A stretch of DNA of 64,000 nt from DATAMF01 sp036260665 (GCA_036260665.1 DATAMF010000147.1:17297-81296); one strand, 5' to 3'; shown: positions 51,170 to 60,609, counted from the first letter of the stretch. The notes: generated by a model not told the origin, from the letters alone. Numbers and translations: made by a program.

Positions 51170-53002
51170 TTAGCGGATGGGAAGGTCGCTCGGTGTTCCT
51201 TCGAGTAATGAGACATAGGGTGAGCTGATCCAGCCCTGTTGACCGTTATACGTCACCAGATACCACGCACCATTCCGGTTGCGGCCCTCAATCACGAGTT
51301 CGGTATCCTGCGGAATACTGCCGATTTCGTCCGCCTGGACGCTGGCGTTGTTGCGCAGTTTGACGGTACTCAGGGTGCGGCCACGAACAGTTACGGCTGG
51401 TTTTCCGGACTCAGTTTCGGGTACAAATACGGAACCAAGCGGAGGAGACGGTACAACTTCGGTGCTGACCAACAGATCATAGGGATCACCCACAACGCGA
51501 ATATACAGCGCCGATACCCACCCACGAATGCCCTGGTAGCTCACCAGATACCACGCACCGTTCCGGTTGCGGGCCTGAACTTCCACAATCGCATTTTGGG
51601 GGAGGCTGCCGATGACACTCGCGCCGTACAAACTGGGACCGTTACGCATATTGATGGTGTCGGTGGTACTGCCGCTCAGAATAATCGGCGTGACATTTTC
51701 CGGTGGAACCGCAGCGGGAGGCGCTACATCAATGTCTATACGCGGAATGTAGTCTACAAAATCGGGCTGTCCGCCGCTGGTGGTGTCTTTGTTAAATTCG
51801 TCGGGACGGGCAAAGAGATAAACCCAGTCGTTGCTAACCCATCCCTGTGAGCCGTTACCCATGTCGATGAGCAGCCAGGAGAGATCGGGTACGCCACCAA
51901 CTACGACATAATTATCGGGGTAGAAGATCTGGCCGACGCGCGGATAACCCAGGCCAGGGCCACTACGGATATTCACGAAGTCACCGGTTGTGGCTGCGTA
52001 AACAGTGGGGCCGGGTTTCGCTGTTGGCGCGGGTGTCGCGCCAGCCGCTGCGCCGGTGGTGGCATCGACGGCCCACCATTTCACTTTGATCACCGCGCCG
52101 CCCGTCGCATCATAATATTCGACTTTCAGGTCATGATTGCCAGCGGTTAGCGCATAGACATCGACTTCATAGGTTGCTACGCCAGAAGATGAACCGTGCC
52201 ACTCATTCACGATTTGGGTGACATCGATCCACATCTTCGCACCATCATCCACTGTCATCTGGAAACGCCAGCGCCCAGGGGTGGGGAAGTTAAACGTGGT
52301 TGTGAAGACGGCACTGAAATTATCGGCATTGACGCCTGTCGTGGGGGCATTGGTGCCCCAGTCGAAGTCAAGGGCATTGACGGTGGTCGATACCGCAACT
52401 GGATCAGTCACCGTCGTGTTGTTATAGAATTTGGCAGCCCAGTTGGAACCGGTATAAACCTGGCCGGATGTGCCAGTGCCGCCCGTTGTTCCAGTTCCAC
52501 CCGCGCCCACATAACTCCACGATACCTGTACGCCCGCATTACCCGTGGCTTCGTAGTATTCGACTTTCAGGTCATGATTACCGGCGGTCAATTGATCGAG
52601 ATCAATCTCGTAAACAGAAAAACCGCTCGATGAGCCGTGCCATTGATCAACAATGACGGTGGTATCGATCCACATGCGGATGCCATCATCTGCACCTGCT
52701 CGGAAGTGCCATTTACCGGCATTCGGGAAGTTTACTGTTTTAGTCCAGCGGACGCTGAAGTTATCAGCAGGGACAGTTCCATCGGGGGATCCAGTTGCCC
52801 AGTTGAAGCTAATCTGATCATCGGTGCGGGTCATCACCAGATTTCCGGCAATGCCGCTGGCATTCCAGCTATTAAAGTATTCGCCTTTCCACTGGGTGCC
52901 GGGGTTGGCTGCAACGGTGCGAACCGGAGCCAATGAAAGGGTTCCCACCAGCAGAACCACTATCATGACGGCGACCAAGCCGCAGATGATTAATTTACGC
53001 AT
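51170..53002 (-). CDS. secreted protein with two PA14-like domains and three SH3 domains
   Basis: 610 aa. Signal peptide (about 1-30). Two tandem PA14-like domains (about 35-170 and 185-315), each with D-D-G and a W-H-G-S-S-S-G-xx-xY-E motif and the K-V-E-Y-Y ending, so the second is a duplication of the first. Then three bacterial SH3 domains (about 340-400, 445-510, 540-605). PA14 domains usually bind glycans and SH3b domains bind wall or surface ligands. The frame reaches 53077 but ATG 53002 with GGGGA upstream begins the signal peptide. Confidence 0.85.
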   Translation of the reverse strand: MRKLIICGLVAVMIVVLLVGTLSLAPVRTVAANPGTQWKGEYFNSWNASGIAGNLVMTRTDDQISFNWATGSPDGTVPADNFSVRWTKTVNFPNAGKWHFRAGADDGIRMWIDTTVIVDQWHGSSSGFSVYEIDLDQLTAGNHDLKVEYYEATGNAGVQVSWSYVGAGGTGTTGGTGTSGQVYTGSNWAAKFYNNTTVTDPVAVSTTVNALDFDWGTNAPTTGVNADNFSAVFTTTFNFPTPGRWRFQMTVDDGAKMWIDVTQIVNEWHGSSSGVATYEVDVYALTAGNHDLKVEYYDATGGAVIKVKWWAVDATTGAAAGATPAPTAKPGPTVYAATTGDFVNIRSGPGLGYPRVGQIFYPDNYVVVGGVPDLSWLLIDMGNGSQGWVSNDWVYLFARPDEFNKDTTSGGQPDFVDYIPRIDIDVAPPAAVPPENVTPIILSGSTTDTINMRNGPSLYGASVIGSLPQNAIVEVQARNRNGAWYLVSYQGIRGWVSALYIRVVGDPYDLLVSTEVVPSPPLGSVFVPETESGKPAVTVRGRTLSTVKLRNNASVQADEIGSIPQDTELVIEGRNRNGAWYLVTYNGQQGWISSPYVSLLEGTPSDLPIR

Positions 53003-53109
53003 GACGTTTTTCCCCAAGTGTGTTTTATTTACCAAATCGGTTGGACGGATTATAAAAAGTCCCCTACTATCGCGCAAACTCTGTTATCCTGACATTTTGC
53101 TGATGATGG

Positions 53110-54216
53110 TTAATGCTTTTTCGCGGCCAATTCAAGCGCATGCAGCGTTTGTTCAGCAGATCGCTTCCAGGTAAATCGTTTTGCTTGTTCATAACCCTTC
53201 GTGATCAAATCCTGGCGCAAGTTCTGATCAGTCAAAATCTGGTCGATAGCACCGCTAATGGCATCGACATCGCGCGCATTGATGAGCAGAGCTGCATCCC
53301 CAGCCACTTCAGGAAGAGATGATGTATTGCTGGTAATGACTGGAATACCGCAGCGCATGGCTTCGAGCACGGGAAAACCAAAACCCTCATGCAGAGATGG
53401 GAAGAGTAACGCCTCAGCCGCACTGTACAGCCCTGGCATATCTTCATCGGCGATATAACCGGGCATGACAATGCCTTCAACATCGCGGGTCCAGACCGGA
53501 TCGTAGAGCCAACCCTCTGGCCCGGCCAAAACCAGTGATACATCTGGGTTGGTTTGTTTGGCGCGCCAATGCGCATACCCCTGCACCATGCGGGCAATAT
53601 TTTTGCGGGGTTGCAGTGTGCCCAGAAATAGTAGATAACGAGGCGGTAAGTTATAGCGGGTGCGTACGGCGTCGCGTTTGGCTGGATCAGCTTCACGGTA
53701 AAGAGTTTCATTGACACCCGGATAAACCAACGCGATTTTGTTTTGAGAAATCCCGTAATGGGCCGATAGGTCACGGGCAGTGGCAAGCGAATCAGCAATG
53801 ATCCGGGTAGCCCGTTCGGCACTGTATTTGGTTGACCAGTCCAGGTAGCGGCGCGAAAAGCCGGGATGTGCATTCGGGAAGTAGATATAGCCGAGATCAT
53901 GCACTGTCACGACCGATGGGCCAGGAAAAAACAGCGGAAGCACATGAGCGGGCACAAACGTCACATCGGGACGATCTCGCCACAGTGCCCAAGCAAAACG
54001 GATATGGGTCCACATACGCCGCCAGGGAATAACGCGGTATTTGACATGCGGATTAGCGGGCAGCAGATTGGTGGGTGGGGTATCGCGGAAGTAAAGCAGA
54101 TATTGATGCTTGTTGTTGAGTTCCAACAACGCACGTATCAATTGCAGGGCATAATTCTCGGTGCCTGTGCGTTTAGCCGCTGTAATTCTGCTCGCGTCGA
54201 TGGCAATCTTTAACAT
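53110..54216 (-). CDS. glycosyltransferase family 4
   Basis: 368 aa, GT-B fold. N-terminal Rossmann half from I-D-A-S-R-I-T, then the donor-binding half with F-L-G-T-L-Q-P-R-K-N, and the E-x7-E motif in E-G-F-G-F-P-V-L-E-A-M. ATG 54216 lies three bases after the upstream stop and gives the usual length. With the membrane protein upstream it forms a two-gene unit on the minus strand, facing the glycan genes on the plus strand. Confidence 0.88.
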   Translation of the reverse strand: MLKIAIDASRITAAKRTGTENYALQLIRALLELNNKHQYLLYFRDTPPTNLLPANPHVKYRVIPWRRMWTHIRFAWALWRDRPDVTFVPAHVLPLFFPGPSVVTVHDLGYIYFPNAHPGFSRRYLDWSTKYSAERATRIIADSLATARDLSAHYGISQNKIALVYPGVNETLYREADPAKRDAVRTRYNLPPRYLLFLGTLQPRKNIARMVQGYAHWRAKQTNPDVSLVLAGPEGWLYDPVWTRDVEGIVMPGYIADEDMPGLYSAAEALLFPSLHEGFGFPVLEAMRCGIPVITSNTSSLPEVAGDAALLINARDVDAISGAIDQILTDQNLRQDLITKGYEQAKRFTWKRSAEQTLHALELAAKKH

Positions 54217-54218
54217 AG

Positions 54219-54926
54219 CTAACTCTGTCCTGTGCGGCGAAAAATGAGCGGCAGCAGCCCGATGCCCGCTACCGTAAGCAGCAGCGGCCAATAATCGGTG
54301 GCATCGCTCAAATACTGTTCAGCGATCTGTCCGCTGGTAATCCAATAGGCGGTCACGGCGGCGACAAGGATCATAATACTCAAAAGTACAAGGCGGGCAT
54401 CATGGGTACATTCGATCAGAAAGGTGAGCACTAGAGTCACGCCAAGGGAGGCAATGAGGAGTGGCCACCATTCAGCCGGATCGGGGCGGTCCTCGATAGC
54501 ATAGACGAGGCCCGCTAACAAACCTGCTGTTACCCAGACATACAGCCCCACAAACAACAACCCACGCTCCCGGCGACCCGACAGCAGGGCGTGGAAGATC
54601 GCCGTGAAGGCGACGGCCAACACAATGAACCCGGCCAATTCAGCACTGGAAAAGTCCGGTAAATCGGTAATATCCTGCTCTTTCACAAATAAGTAGATCC
54701 CCAACACGAACAAAAACAAGGCGAGAGGCAACATTCCAAGTTGGTTGCGCAGCCGCCGCTGGAAAGATAAAGCGCGCGGTTGGCGCAGGCGTTCGGTTTC
54801 ACCAAATACCGTATCCGTCATTGAAACGGTACGCTGTGCTGTGATCGTAGAAGCGCCCTCATCCAGTTCGGTTTGTGTTTCAGATTCGGCATCGAGTGGC
54901 AAGCGATCAAATTCATCATCTGTCAT
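54219..54926 (-). CDS. polytopic membrane protein, unknown
   Basis: 235 aa. Acidic 60-residue N-terminal part, then about seven hydrophobic helices from residue 65 to the end. No known motif. Co-transcribed with the GT4 gene; may be involved in glycan export or anchoring. Confidence 0.6.
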   Translation of the reverse strand: MTDDEFDRLPLDAESETQTELDEGASTITAQRTVSMTDTVFGETERLRQPRALSFQRRLRNQLGMLPLALFLFVLGIYLFVKEQDITDLPDFSSAELAGFIVLAVAFTAIFHALLSGRRERGLLFVGLYVWVTAGLLAGLVYAIEDRPDPAEWWPLLIASLGVTLVLTFLIECTHDARLVLLSIMILVAAVTAYWITSGQIAEQYLSDATDYWPLLLTVAGIGLLPLIFRRTGQS

Positions 54927-54985
54927 GAGTTGATACCTCCATCATGTTTAATTGTAACGACGCAGCGTCTGATGGCAACTTATGC

Positions 54986-55014
54986 TGGGCAGTGCTAAAA
55001 GCACACGGTACAAT
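54986..55014 (+). promoter_or_regulatory. promoter with embedded inverted repeat before the glycan operon
   Basis: TGGGCA (54986-54991), 17-base spacer, TACAAT (55009-55014). The spacer contains GTGCT-AAA-AGCAC (54992-55004), a possible operator. Confidence 0.55.
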
Positions 55015-55047
55015 GCGAACATGAACAGGTTATGTGAGAAGGGGATT

Positions 55048-55788
55048 ATGGCAGAGCGGGTCACTATTCTTGGTGTGTCTATCGATCCGGTAACATTTGA
55101 AGAAATGATCGATACTATAGCCATGTGGATTACACAGAGGGATCGTGTGTATCAAATTTGCACGGTCAGCCCTGAATTTGTGATGATTGCCCAGGATAAT
55201 GCAGACTTTATGCGGGTGCTGCAAGAATCAGATTTATGTGTAGCGGACGGTGTCGGGCTGTTGTTTGCCGCGCGTTATCTGAGAAAACAACTACCGGAGC
55301 GCGTAACCGGATCGGATGGCGTGCCACTTATTGCTCAGCGGGCCGCGCGTGAAGGATGGACGATATTTTTGCTTGGTGCAGCACCCGGCGTGGCAGAAAA
55401 AGCTGCAAACCAACTGATGATACAATACCCTGGACTGAAAATTGTAGGGACATATGCGGGCAGTCCTGCACCCGAAGAAGAAGTTGCTATTGTCGAACGT
55501 GTAAATACGAGTGGCGCAGATATTCTGATGGTTGCTTATGGTGCGCCCCGTCAGGATTTGTGGATCAAACGCAACCATGAGCGGTTGAACGTTCGGGTTG
55601 CGATTGGCGTAGGGGGAACTTTTGATTTTATTGCAGGCGTGGTGCCGCGTGCGCCGCTCTGGATGCGCCGCTGGGCACTCGAATGGCTGTATCGACTTTA
55701 TAAGCAGCCCTGGCGCTGGCGGCGAATGCTACGACTGCCGCGATTTGTGTGGGCCGTCATGCGATACCGGGAAAACACTGTACCTTAA
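55048..55788 (+). CDS. WecG/TagA/CpsF-family glycosyltransferase
   Basis: Transfers a sugar (typically N-acetylmannosamine-type) onto a lipid-linked precursor in surface-polymer synthesis. 246 aa, typical length. Conserved motifs: V-S-P-E-F-V, D-G-V-G-L, G-A-A-P-G-V-A, Y-G-A-P-R-Q-D and V-G-G-T-F-D-F-I-A-G. ATG 55048 has AAGGGG close upstream and fits the family better than earlier in-frame starts at 54982 and 55021. Confidence 0.9.
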   Translation: MAERVTILGVSIDPVTFEEMIDTIAMWITQRDRVYQICTVSPEFVMIAQDNADFMRVLQESDLCVADGVGLLFAARYLRKQLPERVTGSDGVPLIAQRAAREGWTIFLLGAAPGVAEKAANQLMIQYPGLKIVGTYAGSPAPEEEVAIVERVNTSGADILMVAYGAPRQDLWIKRNHERLNVRVAIGVGGTFDFIAGVVPRAPLWMRRWALEWLYRLYKQPWRWRRMLRLPRFVWAVMRYRENTVP

Positions 55789-55802
55789 GGGGAGTTCCGA
55801 CG

Positions 55803-56924
55803 GTGACCATTTATATTGATGTCTCGGCAGCGATCAACAGCCAAGCTGGATTAGGCCGTTATACGCGCTCTATTACCCAAGCGCTGATCGAAGAGTTAGA
55901 ACAGCCGCCCACGCTGTTTTACAACCGTACCAACCGCGCACAGACAATCCCAATGTGGGCGAATTTGCCACAACGCTCTGTCCGGTTGGGATATAAGCCC
56001 TGGCGGATGTTGGTGTATCAGGGACAGTTGCTGCGGCGCAATTTTGGGCGATTGGCTCCAGGGGCAACACTGTTTCATGCGACAGAACATTTGCTGCTTC
56101 CGCTGCCCGACACACCTACTGTGATGACCGTACATGATCTGATCTTCAAACTATTTCCGCAGCATCACAAAAAACTCAACTACATTTTTCTCAACGCCGC
56201 TATGCCGCTGTTTGTGCGCCGTGCCAACGCTATTATTGCCGTCTCGCAAGCGACTAAAAATGACCTGATCCGCTACTATAAGACGCCGGATCAAAAAATT
56301 ACTGTTGTGCATGAGGCGGCGGCACCTCATTTTCACGTAGTGTCTCAATCCGAAGTGGCGCGGGTGCGTGAGAAATATAATCTTCCGTCGCGCTTTCTGC
56401 TGACAGTGGGGACCATTGAACCACGTAAAAACCTGTCGCGCCTGGTCGAAAGCCTGGTCCAACTCCGTAAGCATGACCACCGCCTCCAGCTTATTGTGGT
56501 GGGTGCCAAAGGTTGGCTGTATGACGATTTCTTTCGGCGGGTGGATGAATTGGGAGTGAGTGACAGTGTTCGTATTCTGGGTTACGTTCCTGATGAAGAT
56601 TTGCCCGGTATCTTTCGAGCGGCGACTGTGTACGTGATGGCGTCTATGTATGAGGGCGCGGGATTGCCTGTTTTGGAAGCGATGGCATGTGGTGTGGCGG
56701 TAGTGAGCAGCCGCGAGTCAAGTATGCCTGAATTGGGAGCCGATATCCCACGGTACTTTAATCCTTACGATGTCAATCATATGACCAGCGTGTTACAGTC
56801 CGTGCTTGATGATGATCAACTCCGTGCTGAAATGGCGGCGGCTGGTCCTGAACGGGCGGCACGATTCTCGTGGCAGCGGGCGGCGCGTGAAACACTGGCC
56901 GTCTACCGGAGTGTGATGAAATGA
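55803..56924 (+). CDS. glycosyltransferase family 4
   Basis: 373 aa from a GTG start with GGGGAG 8 bases upstream. GT-B fold with V-G-T-I-E-P-R-K-N, G-Y-V-P-D-E-D-L-P-G, and E-G-A-G-L-P-V-L-E-A-M (E-x7-E). Overlaps the next gene by four bases (ATGA). It resembles the GT4 at 53110 in motifs but is a separate gene. Confidence 0.88.
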   Translation: MTIYIDVSAAINSQAGLGRYTRSITQALIEELEQPPTLFYNRTNRAQTIPMWANLPQRSVRLGYKPWRMLVYQGQLLRRNFGRLAPGATLFHATEHLLLPLPDTPTVMTVHDLIFKLFPQHHKKLNYIFLNAAMPLFVRRANAIIAVSQATKNDLIRYYKTPDQKITVVHEAAAPHFHVVSQSEVARVREKYNLPSRFLLTVGTIEPRKNLSRLVESLVQLRKHDHRLQLIVVGAKGWLYDDFFRRVDELGVSDSVRILGYVPDEDLPGIFRAATVYVMASMYEGAGLPVLEAMACGVAVVSSRESSMPELGADIPRYFNPYDVNHMTSVLQSVLDDDQLRAEMAAAGPERAARFSWQRAARETLAVYRSVMK

Positions 56925-57731
56925 GCGGCGCATCCCGCATTGGTCTAAGTACGGGCGCGCTTTATCCTGATTACACGACGGAAGATGCGCTAAATGTGGC
57001 AGCTAAATATGGGTATGCCGTGGTCGAGGTTTACATCCAAACACGCGGCGAGTATGTACCGTCATTTGTGAGCGATGTGAAGCTGCGGTTGGATGCACTA
57101 GGGCTGCGCATTCATTCCTTACACAACGATACACGCCACTTCGATCTGTGGTCACCTTATAAACGTCGCGCGGCTGAAAAGTTATGCTTTGTTTGAGCAG
57201 TTAATTAATATGGCGGCAGAACTTGGTGCTCAGGCGATTACGTGGCACGGGTATGACAAGAATCTCGATGATGATCGGATGTTTGACCGGTTTGCCGAAA
57301 CCGCGCGCTACCTGGGATCACGCGCGCGTCAAGTCGGCGTCACCGTGACGATTGAAAATGTGAGTTGGTGTTGTTATGTCCGGCGGGCCGATCACATTTA
57401 CCAAATACGCGATGCTAATCTACCGCTGGGCTTCACATTTGATCCTTTTCAGGCTATGGAAGCGGAGCAGACTCCGACGGAGATAATCCGGGCGATGGGG
57501 GATCGCTTAACCACCGTCCATTTGTCCGATTTCGGCCTTGGCCCCGTTCGACATATGGCATTGGGTGAGGGAATTATCGATTGGCGATCTATTTTTCGCG
57601 CGCTCGATGAGGTGAATTATCAAGGCCCGCTCATTATGGAAGCCCCTTATCGGGGCAATCTGGATGTGGTTGCAAGCGGCAGGCGTTTTGTGGAGCAGCA
57701 ACTTGGGAACTTCCAAAGGAGCGAAGGATGA
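56921..57731 (+). pseudogene. sugar phosphate isomerase/epimerase, frameshifted
   Basis: Two overlapping frames together encode one TIM-barrel isomerase of about 269 residues. The first (56921-57196) begins S-R-I-G-L-S-T-G-A-L-Y-P and reaches A-A-E-K-L; the second (from about 57185, +1 frame) continues A-L-F-E-Q-L-I-N-M-A and ends at 57731, with E-N-V-S, D-P-F-Q-A and V-H-L-S-D-F as metal-site segments. Neither has a good start of its own for the second half. One extra base at about 57182-57188 explains it: mutation, sequencing error, or, less likely, programmed frameshifting. Overlaps neighbours by ATGA on both sides. Confidence 0.75.
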
Positions 57732-58144
57732 TCGTTCGAGATGTGATGACTTCTAACCCCGTGACTGTTCAGCGCACCGATAGCCTGCGTAAGGCGGTAG
57801 ACCACATGACTCAGATTGGGGCGCGCCGTGTGATCGTTGTGGATGATCAGGGGCGGGTTTGCGGTATTCTGACTGATCGGGATGTTCGTCTGGCGGTTAA
57901 TTCTCCACTAGTACTACGCGAACGCTGGCAAGATGATATGCTGATGGATCATACTGAAGTTGATGCCTGCATGACGCCTGATCCAATCTGTATCAAACCG
58001 GATGCCCCGTTAGAAGAGGCCGTGAAGATCCTGCTAGAACGTAAAATTAGCGGGCTACCTGTGGTCGAGGACATCCAGTTGGTCGGAATTATCACGGTAA
58101 CAGATATGCTGCGTGCATTGCAAACCTTACTCAGCACGCATTGA
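57728..58144 (+). CDS. tandem CBS-domain protein
   Basis: 138 aa containing two CBS domains and little else (first about 8-62, second about 80-136). V-R-D-V-M-T, D-R-D-V and T-V-T-D-M are typical. CBS pairs bind adenine nucleotides and sense energy or redox state. ATGA overlap with the isomerase places it last in the glycan operon. Confidence 0.88.
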   Translation: MIVRDVMTSNPVTVQRTDSLRKAVDHMTQIGARRVIVVDDQGRVCGILTDRDVRLAVNSPLVLRERWQDDMLMDHTEVDACMTPDPICIKPDAPLEEAVKILLERKISGLPVVEDIQLVGIITVTDMLRALQTLLSTH

Positions 58145-58172
58145 GGCGTTATCCATGCGAAATAACCGTGTA

Positions 58173-58625
58173 TTATTTCCTTTCTTGCAGCCCCAATTTG
58201 CGGGTTAGACGTGCTAATTCTTCCTGCTCTGCCGCAGTCAATACACTCATTTCTTCAACGATGCCGTATACGTGTTCAGGCAGAATTTGTTCGATGAGCT
58301 GCCTGCCTTTAGCTGTGATATCGACACGCATAAAGCGGTTGTCAAGGCTATCTCGAACACGCTGAACCAATTCTTCACGTTCCAGATTTTTGAGCACCGT
58401 GGTCATATTGCCTGTGCTGGTCAGTAATTTGGCGGCCAGATCACGTTGAGAGAGTGTGCCGAGATGATAGAGCGCTTCTAATACCGCAAACTGGCTAATC
58501 GTCAAATTACAGCGGTCCAGATGATCTGATGTGCGCTTCATCGAGGACTGTGCTGCGCGATGGAGCTTGATATAAGTGTCCAGAGCACGTCGTTCTTCGG
58601 TTGTTCCCGCATATTTTGTTCCCAT
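58173..58625 (-). CDS. MarR-family repressor (MhqR-like)
   Basis: 150 aa winged-helix dimer. DNA-binding helices around T-I-S-Q-F-A-V-L-E-A-L and T-L-S-Q-R-D-L-A-A-K-L, wing with V-Q-R-V-R-D-S-L-D-N-R. Divergent from a glyoxalase-type dioxygenase and a carboxylesterase, the arrangement of the MhqR regulon in Bacillus which is induced by quinones and electrophiles. No Cys is visible, as in MhqR. Confidence 0.85.
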   Translation of the reverse strand: MGTKYAGTTEERRALDTYIKLHRAAQSSMKRTSDHLDRCNLTISQFAVLEALYHLGTLSQRDLAAKLLTSTGNMTTVLKNLEREELVQRVRDSLDNRFMRVDITAKGRQLIEQILPEHVYGIVEEMSVLTAAEQEELARLTRKLGLQERK

Positions 58626-58640
58626 TGGCGTATTTTTTAT

Positions 58641-58730
58641 ATATCTCTTATGACTAATTACTTGACAGAGATATTGTAGCTGCTTAAACTCTTTAATGTC
58701 AAACAGTTCGATGTTAAACTGTCAGAGATA
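58641..58730 (+). promoter_or_regulatory. divergent promoter/operator region of the MarR gene and the dioxygenase operon
   Basis: Promoter TTGACA (58662-58667), 17-base spacer, TAAACT (58685-58690). Perfect 8-bp inverted repeat ATATCTCT (58641-58648) and AGAGATAT (58667-58674), the right arm touching the -35 box, plus a third arm AGAGATA at 58724-58730. ATGTCAAACAGT and ATGTTAAACTGT form a direct repeat at about 58696-58722. These are likely MarR-binding sites. Confidence 0.65.
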
Positions 58731-58741
58731 GGAAGAGAACA

Positions 58742-59686
58742 ATGCAGCTTCATGGTATCCATCATGTGACCGCCGTCACGGCTAATGTAAACCAGAACCT
58801 GGACTTTTTCACTCACGTACTGGGACTTCGTCTGGTGAAAAAAACAGTGAATCAAGACGATGTGTCGGCTTATCATCTGTTTTATGCAGACAAACTGGGC
58901 AGTCCGGGAACCGATATGACTTTCTTTGATTGGCCGGGAATGGGGCCTAATCGACGGGGAACAGACAGCATCGCTACGACACTCTTCCGAGTTGATGGGC
59001 GGGCAGCACTCGACTATTGGAAGGCGCGATTCGATGAATACAATGTGCCTCACCTGGGGATTGAAACGATTGGGGGGCGGGATGGCCTTCGATTTGAAGA
59101 TACTGAAGGACAACGGCTCGCGTTAGTGGATGATGGCGGAGCAGCAATAGAGGGTGAAATCTGGGACGGCGCAGGGATTCCCGCACCATACGCCATTCGG
59201 GGCTTTTATGCCATTATGCTGGCTACGCCTCGGCTTGCCCTATTGGAGCCTATTCTAACGACGATATTGGGATTTGAGCGGCAGCCAAATCCTGAAAACG
59301 AGACAGTTGTTGTCTATGCAATGGATGGCGGCGGACCTGGACGCGAAGTGCATGTCATTGAGCAGCCGAATGAACGGCCCGCCCAACTTGGTGCCGGAGG
59401 GGTGCATCACGTGGCATTTCGAGTCCGTGATGAGGTGGAGCAACAGTACTGGCGACAGCAGCTTGTCCAGTCGGGACTGCGTGTCTCTGACTTTATCGAC
59501 CGATTTTACTTCCGTTCGATTTACTTCCGTATTTCGAATGGGATTCTGTTCGAGATTGCGACCGATGGACCGGGCTTTGCCGCCGATGAAGCGCTGGATG
59601 AATTGGGCGAAACACTTGCGCTCCCGCCATTTCTCGAATCTTACCGGGAACAGATTGAAGCCGGGCTGCACCCCATTGGCACGTAA
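58742..59686 (+). CDS. ring-cleaving dioxygenase-like VOC protein (MhqO-like)
   Basis: 314 aa with two tandem VOC (glyoxalase/bleomycin-resistance-type) modules. Starts G-I-H-H-V-T-A-V and has V-H-H-V-A-F-R-V near residue 220 and E-I-A-T-D-G-P-G-F near 265, the residues that bind the metal ion. Homologues in Bacillus (MhqO) help remove hydroquinones and are controlled by MhqR. GGAAGAG upstream of ATG. First gene of a two-gene unit with the hydrolase. Confidence 0.85.
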   Translation: MQLHGIHHVTAVTANVNQNLDFFTHVLGLRLVKKTVNQDDVSAYHLFYADKLGSPGTDMTFFDWPGMGPNRRGTDSIATTLFRVDGRAALDYWKARFDEYNVPHLGIETIGGRDGLRFEDTEGQRLALVDDGGAAIEGEIWDGAGIPAPYAIRGFYAIMLATPRLALLEPILTTILGFERQPNPENETVVVYAMDGGGPGREVHVIEQPNERPAQLGAGGVHHVAFRVRDEVEQQYWRQQLVQSGLRVSDFIDRFYFRSIYFRISNGILFEIATDGPGFAADEALDELGETLALPPFLESYREQIEAGLHPIGT

Positions 59687-59701
59687 CGTGGAGCCAACCC
59701 A

Positions 59702-60349
59702 ATGAATGATATTCGTGATCCGCACCGCGAGAGTGGACTGCTGCATGCAGGCAGCCCACTCTCGGAAGCGCAAGCTGTGATGGTGATGCTGCATGGACGG
59801 GGCGCTACCGCAGAGAGTATTCTGACTCTAGCGAAGGAGGTAGCTGTGCCAGGGGTCGCCTATCTTGCACCTCAAGCCACCGGATATACATGGTACCCGT
59901 ATTCGTTTCTGTACCCGCTAGAGGATAACGAACCTTACCTGTCATCAGCGTTGAAGGTGGTTAGCCGGGTGATCGAAAAATCGGGCAAACCAACCGAACA
60001 AATCGTGCTGCTCGGTTTTTCGCAGGGGGCGTGTCTGGCCTTGGAATATGCAGCACGCCATGCTCAGCGCTATGGAGGCGTAATCGGACTGAGCGGTGGG
60101 TTGATTGGTCCTGATGGGCTTGTGCGGCAAGATACTGGGGAATTGGAAGATACACCCGTGTTTATTGGGTGCAGCGATACTGATCCACACATTCCAGTAG
60201 CGCGTGTGCATTACACGGCTGATGTTCTGCGGCGGCTCGGAGCAGAGGTTACAGAGCAAATTTATCCCCTCATGGGACATACTGTGAATCAGGATGAGAT
60301 CAATTTTGTGAAGATGCTCATCCAGCGGGTCGCTAAAAAAACGGTGTAA
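59702..60349 (+). CDS. alpha/beta-hydrolase, MhqD-like carboxylesterase
   Basis: 215 aa, phospholipase/carboxylesterase family. Catalytic triad: Ser in G-F-S-Q-G (about 106), Asp in S-D-T-D-P (about 160), His in M-G-H-T-V (about 192). L-H-G-R-G-A is the oxyanion region. Gene order with the VOC protein copies mhqOD-type operons. A strong terminator follows. Confidence 0.88.
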   Translation: MNDIRDPHRESGLLHAGSPLSEAQAVMVMLHGRGATAESILTLAKEVAVPGVAYLAPQATGYTWYPYSFLYPLEDNEPYLSSALKVVSRVIEKSGKPTEQIVLLGFSQGACLALEYAARHAQRYGGVIGLSGGLIGPDGLVRQDTGELEDTPVFIGCSDTDPHIPVARVHYTADVLRRLGAEVTEQIYPLMGHTVNQDEINFVKMLIQRVAKKTV

Positions 60350-60359
60350 CACTCCCTAC

Positions 60360-60401
60360 AGGGCGAGAATACCGATTTTTCTCGCCCTACCTCGCTTTTT
60401 T
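60360..60401 (+). terminator. terminator of the mhq-like operon
   Basis: 10-bp stem AGGGCGAGAA/TTCTCGCCCT, 9-base loop, followed after a few bases by CGCTTTTTT. Confidence 0.85.
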
Positions 60402-60609
60402 CCTTCGCTTTGCAGATCAGGACGGCAATATTGCTAATATCTCAATAAAGTTTGGTCTTGCTACATGTAGAGTCCTATGCTAGAGTTTTAAAAGATAACT
60501 CATACATAAAACAATTTAATTTATTGCGTGGCAGCATCATTGCTTTCTTCCACAAGTATTCTTGGCGGGATATTTTCGCCTGGGTGTCGCTAGAAGCAGG
60601 AGAACAGTC

